Below, in pieces: positions 19,822 to 22,314 of a DNA stretch of 22,314 nt (positions are counted from its first letter, which is position 1; the number at the start of each line of letters is the position of its first letter). A model generated the notes under the pieces. The model searched no databases and was not told the origin of the DNA. It was given only the letters and a program-made list of their open reading frames with translations. The translations under genes were made by a program, and so were the position numbers. The stretch comes from a virus: the IMG/VR virus record IMGVR_UViG_3300030108_003721, positions 1 to 22,314 of that record. One strand, written 5' to 3'.

Positions 19822-20040
19822 TTATTCACAAATAAAGCCTTGAATGGTGCCTCTACCATCATTTAAATACCAACCATTTTTCATTGAATCTTCAAACTCT
19901 ATATACTTTGAAATTGCTTCTCTATGATCATCAGCAAACAGTAAACACTCATGCACAGACATAGATCTTGAAAGACTATATCTTTCCTGAACTAATGTTC
20001 CATCAAATAATAATATTAATAAAACTAAAGTTTTTGCCAT
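19822..20040 (-). CDS. small secreted protein with two conserved Cys (B)
   Basis: A 72-aa protein starting MAKTLVLLILLFDGTLVQER, a signal-peptide-like start, then SRSMSVHECLLFADDHREAI and a C-terminal NDGRGTIQGFICE. The pattern M..H(E/D)CL, a helix and a final F(Y/I)C matches the convergent gene A, suggesting a distant paralog. GGGAG lies 5-6 nt before the ATG. Promoter at 20055-20084. A periplasmic role is likely from the signal peptide; function unknown. Confidence 0.65.
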   Translation of the reverse strand: MAKTLVLLILLFDGTLVQERYSLSRSMSVHECLLFADDHREAISKYIEFEDSMKNGWYLNDGRGTIQGFICE

Positions 20041-20054
20041 TTTGCTCCCAAATT

Positions 20055-20084
20055 ATTATATCATCTTTTTGCCTTAATCTACAA
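20055..20084 (-). promoter_or_regulatory. promoter of secreted protein B
   Basis: Minus-strand TTGTAG (20084-20079), 18-nt spacer, perfect TATAAT (20060-20055), about 15 nt before the ATG at 20040. It forms a divergent pair with the plus-strand promoter at 20094-20123. Confidence 0.55.
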
Positions 20085-20093
20085 TGTAAGGTG

Positions 20094-20123
20094 TTGCATT
20101 TATATCACATTTTGCTATATAAT
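20094..20123 (+). promoter_or_regulatory. promoter giving a leaderless start
   Basis: TTGCAT (20094-20099), 18-nt spacer, perfect TATAAT (20118-20123). The ATG of the 91-aa gene begins 6 nt after the -10, where transcription would start, and there is no Shine-Dalgarno, so the message would be leaderless. Confidence 0.6.
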
Positions 20124-20128
20124 ACCTT

Positions 20129-20404
20129 ATGAAGCTTTATCGCGTCCAAGCAAGATATAAAAATATGTATTATAATGGGATGCTTGAGGCCAAGAACGAT
20201 AAGGCTGCTCTTGACACGTTTGCGAATGGCGTTGAGTCAGGAGAAATAAAGGGTAATGAGGAATCTTTTTATAGTTCTGAAAGACCTGTAATAACATTCG
20301 AGGAGGTTGATAGAAATGTCTCTACAAGAACTAGTGGCGAAAAAACTTCAGCTGGAATCCAAGTGGGCAACACAAGCGTTGTCTCAGGGCAGAGTAACTC
20401 CTGA
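20129..20404 (+). CDS. hypothetical protein, 91 aa
   Basis: A 91-aa protein starting MKLYRVQARYKNMYYNGMLE. Residues 1-60 look like a small alpha/beta domain (KAALDTFANGVESGEIKGNE, then RPVITFEEVDRN), while the last 30 are Ser/Thr/Gly-rich and disordered (SGEKTSAGIQVGNTSVVSGQ). That tail is encoded in the same DNA as the N-terminus of the 62-aa protein in another frame. Probably leaderless. I have seen similar small marine phage proteins, without a function. Confidence 0.6.
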   Translation: MKLYRVQARYKNMYYNGMLEAKNDKAALDTFANGVESGEIKGNEESFYSSERPVITFEEVDRNVSTRTSGEKTSAGIQVGNTSVVSGQSNS

Positions 20405-20504
20405 CATGAAGTGGATCGACATTAAACTAAAAGATGTAAAGGTCAAAATCAATGAACAAAGTGTTATTGATGCAAAAGTTGATCTTTTACAAAAAGCAGG
20501 TTAA
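20316..20504 (+). CDS. hypothetical protein, 62 aa, overlapping the 91-aa gene by 89 nt
   Basis: A 62-aa protein starting MSLQELVAKKLQLESKWATQ, helical throughout with a charged C-terminus (KLKDVKVKINEQSVIDAKVD). GAGGAGG lies 9 nt before the ATG, stronger than any other signal here, which makes the start convincing despite the long overlap with the upstream gene. The nearby in-frame alternative at 20307 starts inside that ribosome site. Function unknown; likely a small coiled-coil protein. Confidence 0.6.
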   Translation: MSLQELVAKKLQLESKWATQALSQGRVTPDMKWIDIKLKDVKVKINEQSVIDAKVDLLQKAG

Positions 20505-20555
20505 GCTTTTAAAAAAACTAATTTTCTTCCTAAGGTTAATGCGCTCTAAATTAAA

Positions 20556-21032
20556 ATGATCAAAACTCAAGTCATAGATAATTGGCTAGAAAAAGATTTA
20601 ATTAACTTTTTACATACTTTTTTTCTACACCTGGCCCCTCACTTTTTTAGTCAAAGGTCCCATGCAGAAGATAAGGACAATTATTTTTATATTTCTAAAT
20701 TAAATACTTATGATCCATTTAGTTTATATCTATCTAGTAAATTAGAAAAATTTTTTAAAAAAAATATTTTAATTGATGATATCTATGCAAATATTCAACA
20801 TCCAAATATGGAAGGTTCCTTTCACTATGATAAGTGTGATGTAACTTGTTTGTTAATGGTAAGTGAAAGTTTAAAAGAGAATGGTCAATTCATTATTAAA
20901 GATGAAGAAATAATAGAATTTGTTCAAAATAGATTAATAATTTTTGATTCTAAAAAAATGCATAAAGGTGTTGCACCTGTCAAGGGCGCACGCATTTCAT
21001 TAGCTTTTAAAATAAATTTTCAAAAAGACTAA
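20556..21032 (+). CDS. 2OG-Fe(II) oxygenase (prolyl 4-hydroxylase-like)
   Basis: A 158-aa protein. GSFHYDKCDVTCLLMVSES (88-106) supplies the His90-x-Asp92 iron pair; FVQNRLIIFDSKKMHKGVAP (122-141) gives the distal His136; and ARISLAFKI carries Arg146, the likely 2-oxoglutarate contact. All four sit at the family's usual spacing, so the enzyme should be active. Substrate unknown. No nearby ribosome site is clear. A second, different 2OG-type protein is at 15221-15847. Confidence 0.75.
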   Translation: MIKTQVIDNWLEKDLINFLHTFFLHLAPHFFSQRSHAEDKDNYFYISKLNTYDPFSLYLSSKLEKFFKKNILIDDIYANIQHPNMEGSFHYDKCDVTCLLMVSESLKENGQFIIKDEEIIEFVQNRLIIFDSKKMHKGVAPVKGARISLAFKINFQKD

Positions 21033-21123
21033 AAAGCATTCGTTGTCGCATCTAGAATTAAACCCCTGCATTAGTGAGTCGTCTACTATTCAATAAAATA
21101 AAAAATCAAAAAAACGTCCATGT

Positions 21124-21153
21124 TATAATAGGTAAAAAATAAAAAAGGAGAGT
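21124..21153 (+). promoter_or_regulatory. promoter-like site and ribosome site of the 49-aa gene
   Basis: A perfect TATAAT at 21124-21129 with no clear -35, then AAGGAG (about 21145-21150) shortly before the ATG at 21155. Confidence 0.45.
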
Positions 21154-21154
21154 T

Positions 21155-21304
21155 ATGTTTTTATGGACACCAAAAATGATTAAAGAGTTAAAAGAGCAGG
21201 GTCTTAAAATAAAGTATTATGAATATGATCCTAGACTTAAAGATCAGACGTTTGAAGAGATTGAAGCTGAAGATCAGGAAGACATTGAGGGCACTCAACA
21301 GTAA
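21155..21304 (+). CDS. 49-aa acidic small protein
   Basis: A 49-aa ORF, MFLWTPKMIKELKEQGLKIK, YYEYDPRLKDQTFEEIEAED, QEDIEGTQQ. A basic helical first half is followed by a strongly acidic tail (about 11 of the last 20 residues are acidic). AAGGAG and an upstream TATAAT support expression. Its 3' end overlaps, on the opposite strand, the zinc-ribbon ORF. Not recognised; acidic tails of this sort occur in DNA-mimic and adaptor proteins, but that is only a possibility. Confidence 0.55.
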   Translation: MFLWTPKMIKELKEQGLKIKYYEYDPRLKDQTFEEIEAEDQEDIEGTQQ

Positions 21305-21398
21305 CCTTATGGGTCTCAGATAAATCAAACCAGGTTGTGATTACACGTTTATCATCACACCTGGGGCACTTATTCTTTTGCTTCTCCCCAACTTTTCC
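21237..21398 (-). CDS. small zinc-ribbon protein (start uncertain)
   Basis: The frame carries CPRC and CPQC separated by about 25 residues (KNKCPRCDDKRVITTWFDLS ... HKVTVECPQC), a classic small zinc ribbon, immediately downstream of DNA polymerase. The ORF is open to an ATG at 21446, but that part lies inside the polymerase gene; a TTG near 21398 within the polymerase 3' end would give about 53 aa and is my tentative start. The C-terminal residues after the second CxxC overlap the 49-aa gene on the other strand. Confidence 0.5.
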   Translation of the reverse strand, partial: GKVGEKQKNKCPRCDDKRVITTWFDLSETHKVTVECPQCLPDLQLQSLQTSDL

Positions 21399-22314
21399 CA
21401 AGTGCAATGTCCACTTTAAATGGGACTTTGAGATATTCGATTGCATTCTCCATCTCCTTTCTTAAATTAATAATATCATTTTCTTCATTTATAGAAAAGC
21501 ACAATTCATCATGTATTTGTAGTAATGGCTTAAAACCTTTTTTATGGCAATTAATCATAGCTTGTTTTGTTTGATCGGCAGCGGATCCTTGAATTAATCT
21601 ATTTAATGCTTTGTATGTAAAGGCTCTTCTAATATTATTACCATAAATAGCTTTAGCCTCTGCGTATTGCATAGCTTTATTCATTCCAAAGGTAGCAGGC
21701 TCCCACATGTTAAATCGGCATTTACGACCCCTTACTGTTCGAATAAAGCCATATTTTGAGGCACTATTAGTTACAGCTTCGGCTAACCTTTTAACAAAAG
21801 GTACTCTAGTATGGTATTTACTTAACAAACTCTCTGCAGCATCTTTTGATATACCTAACTCTCTAGCTAACTTTGCTTTACCCATACCATAAAACAAACC
21901 TAAGTTAATTGTTTTTGCATTAGTTCTAGATATTCCAGCCATGTCAGCAACTATCTGATGAAAATCAGCTTCGTCACTTTCATAAGCTTTTATAAATTCA
22001 TCAGCTCCAGTAAATGATCCATCAATATCTACAGAGGCAGCGTAATGAGCAACTAATCTTGGCTCTTGTTGTGAATAATCAAAGCTACCCCATTGTCTAC
22101 CCTCCTCAGGTAAAAACAAACTTCTTATTTTATTACCGAACTCTTTATTTCTTGCTGGTATTTGTTGAAGATTTGGATTAGAATAACTTAAACGTCCTGA
22201 TACAGTTCCGCCCTGGTCAGATCTTAATTGATTAATCTCTGAGTGGATTCTACCTTTGTGAACGTATCTTTGTATGGAGTCTATGAATGTTGAATGGAAT
22301 TTATTTATTTCTCT
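21370..22314 (-). CDS. polA: DNA polymerase I (family A), C-terminal part (partial)
   Basis: The frame is open from the window edge to 21370, giving the last 314 residues of a family-A polymerase. Visible: GRLSYSNPNLQQIPARN (40-56), motif A FDYSQQEPRLVAHYA (78-92), the O helix RTNAKTINLGLFYGMG (130-145) with Lys134 and Tyr142, and motif C QIHDELCFSI (266-275) with the catalytic HDE. Motif A has DYSQQEPR where E. coli has DYSQIELR, as usual in marine phage enzymes. The position equivalent to E. coli Phe762 is Leu138. It is the replicative polymerase of the phage. The N-terminal exonuclease part is outside the window. Confidence 0.93.
   Translation of the reverse strand, partial: REINKFHSTFIDSIQRYVHKGRIHSEINQLRSDQGGTVSGRLSYSNPNLQQIPARNKEFGNKIRSLFLPEEGRQWGSFDYSQQEPRLVAHYAASVDIDGSFTGADEFIKAYESDEADFHQIVADMAGISRTNAKTINLGLFYGMGKAKLARELGISKDAAESLLSKYHTRVPFVKRLAEAVTNSASKYGFIRTVRGRKCRFNMWEPATFGMNKAMQYAEAKAIYGNNIRRAFTYKALNRLIQGSAADQTKQAMINCHKKGFKPLLQIHDELCFSINEENDIINLRKEMENAIEYLKVPFKVDIALGKSWGEAKE

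Overview
The window is a 22.3-kb stretch of an AT-rich tailed double-stranded DNA phage. I recognise a family-A DNA polymerase, both terminase subunits, a portal, a GroES-like co-chaperonin, a scaffold and the start of a major capsid protein. Many small proteins (the KDPKVGTGKKPKGSGRR family, the CGR/RKYPKCVP family, the holin-like two-TM protein) resemble those of uncultured marine phages and pelagiphages. The host is probably a marine alphaproteobacterium, but that is inference: there is no host gene or tRNA in the window.

Layout, in the direction of transcription of most genes (minus strand, right to left). (1) 22314-21237: C-terminal part of DNA polymerase A and a small zinc-ribbon ORF. 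(2) 21304-19600: a mostly plus-strand island with an acidic small protein, a 2OG-Fe(II) oxygenase, a pair of heavily overlapping small genes, and two small secreted proteins that converge with no gap. (3) 19544-17532: small minus-strand unknowns, one of them a probable ribbon-helix-helix regulator. (4) 17531-17067: a gene-free control region with 11-bp iterated repeats inside a 15-bp inverted repeat. (5) 17066-14701: small genes, terminase small subunit, a second 2OG oxygenase and a VRR-NUC-type nuclease. (6) 14900-13560: an unusual, relatively GC-rich, highly structured region with a repeat family (core ACGAGAACGAGG), several strong hairpins and one 85-aa gene. (7) 13541-12284: four small unknown genes. 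(8) 12112-1: the packaging and head operon: TerL, a Lys-rich EF-hand-like protein, a 641-aa polyvalent-like protein, portal, small basic proteins, a LAGLIDADG endonuclease, a holin-like protein, a methyltransferase-like protein, GroES, scaffold, two head-associated proteins and the beginning of the capsid gene. Genes are tightly packed, commonly with TAATG or ATGA stop/start overlaps, which suggests translational coupling.

The most interesting part is region 6 and its links to the small-gene promoters. Four minus-strand genes share a 5' leader, close to AACTAACAAAGGAG, and four promoters carry the same ATGGGAT element in the spacer. Between two of these genes, a 14-bp hairpin holds a 20-nt loop that on the minus strand is the exact antisense of that leader (12 nt perfect). 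Just downstream, a consensus sigma70-type promoter opens onto about 330 nt of non-coding DNA with nested inverted repeats. Together these could form an RNA-based regulatory circuit for the early or accessory genes. That is a hypothesis from sequence pattern only.
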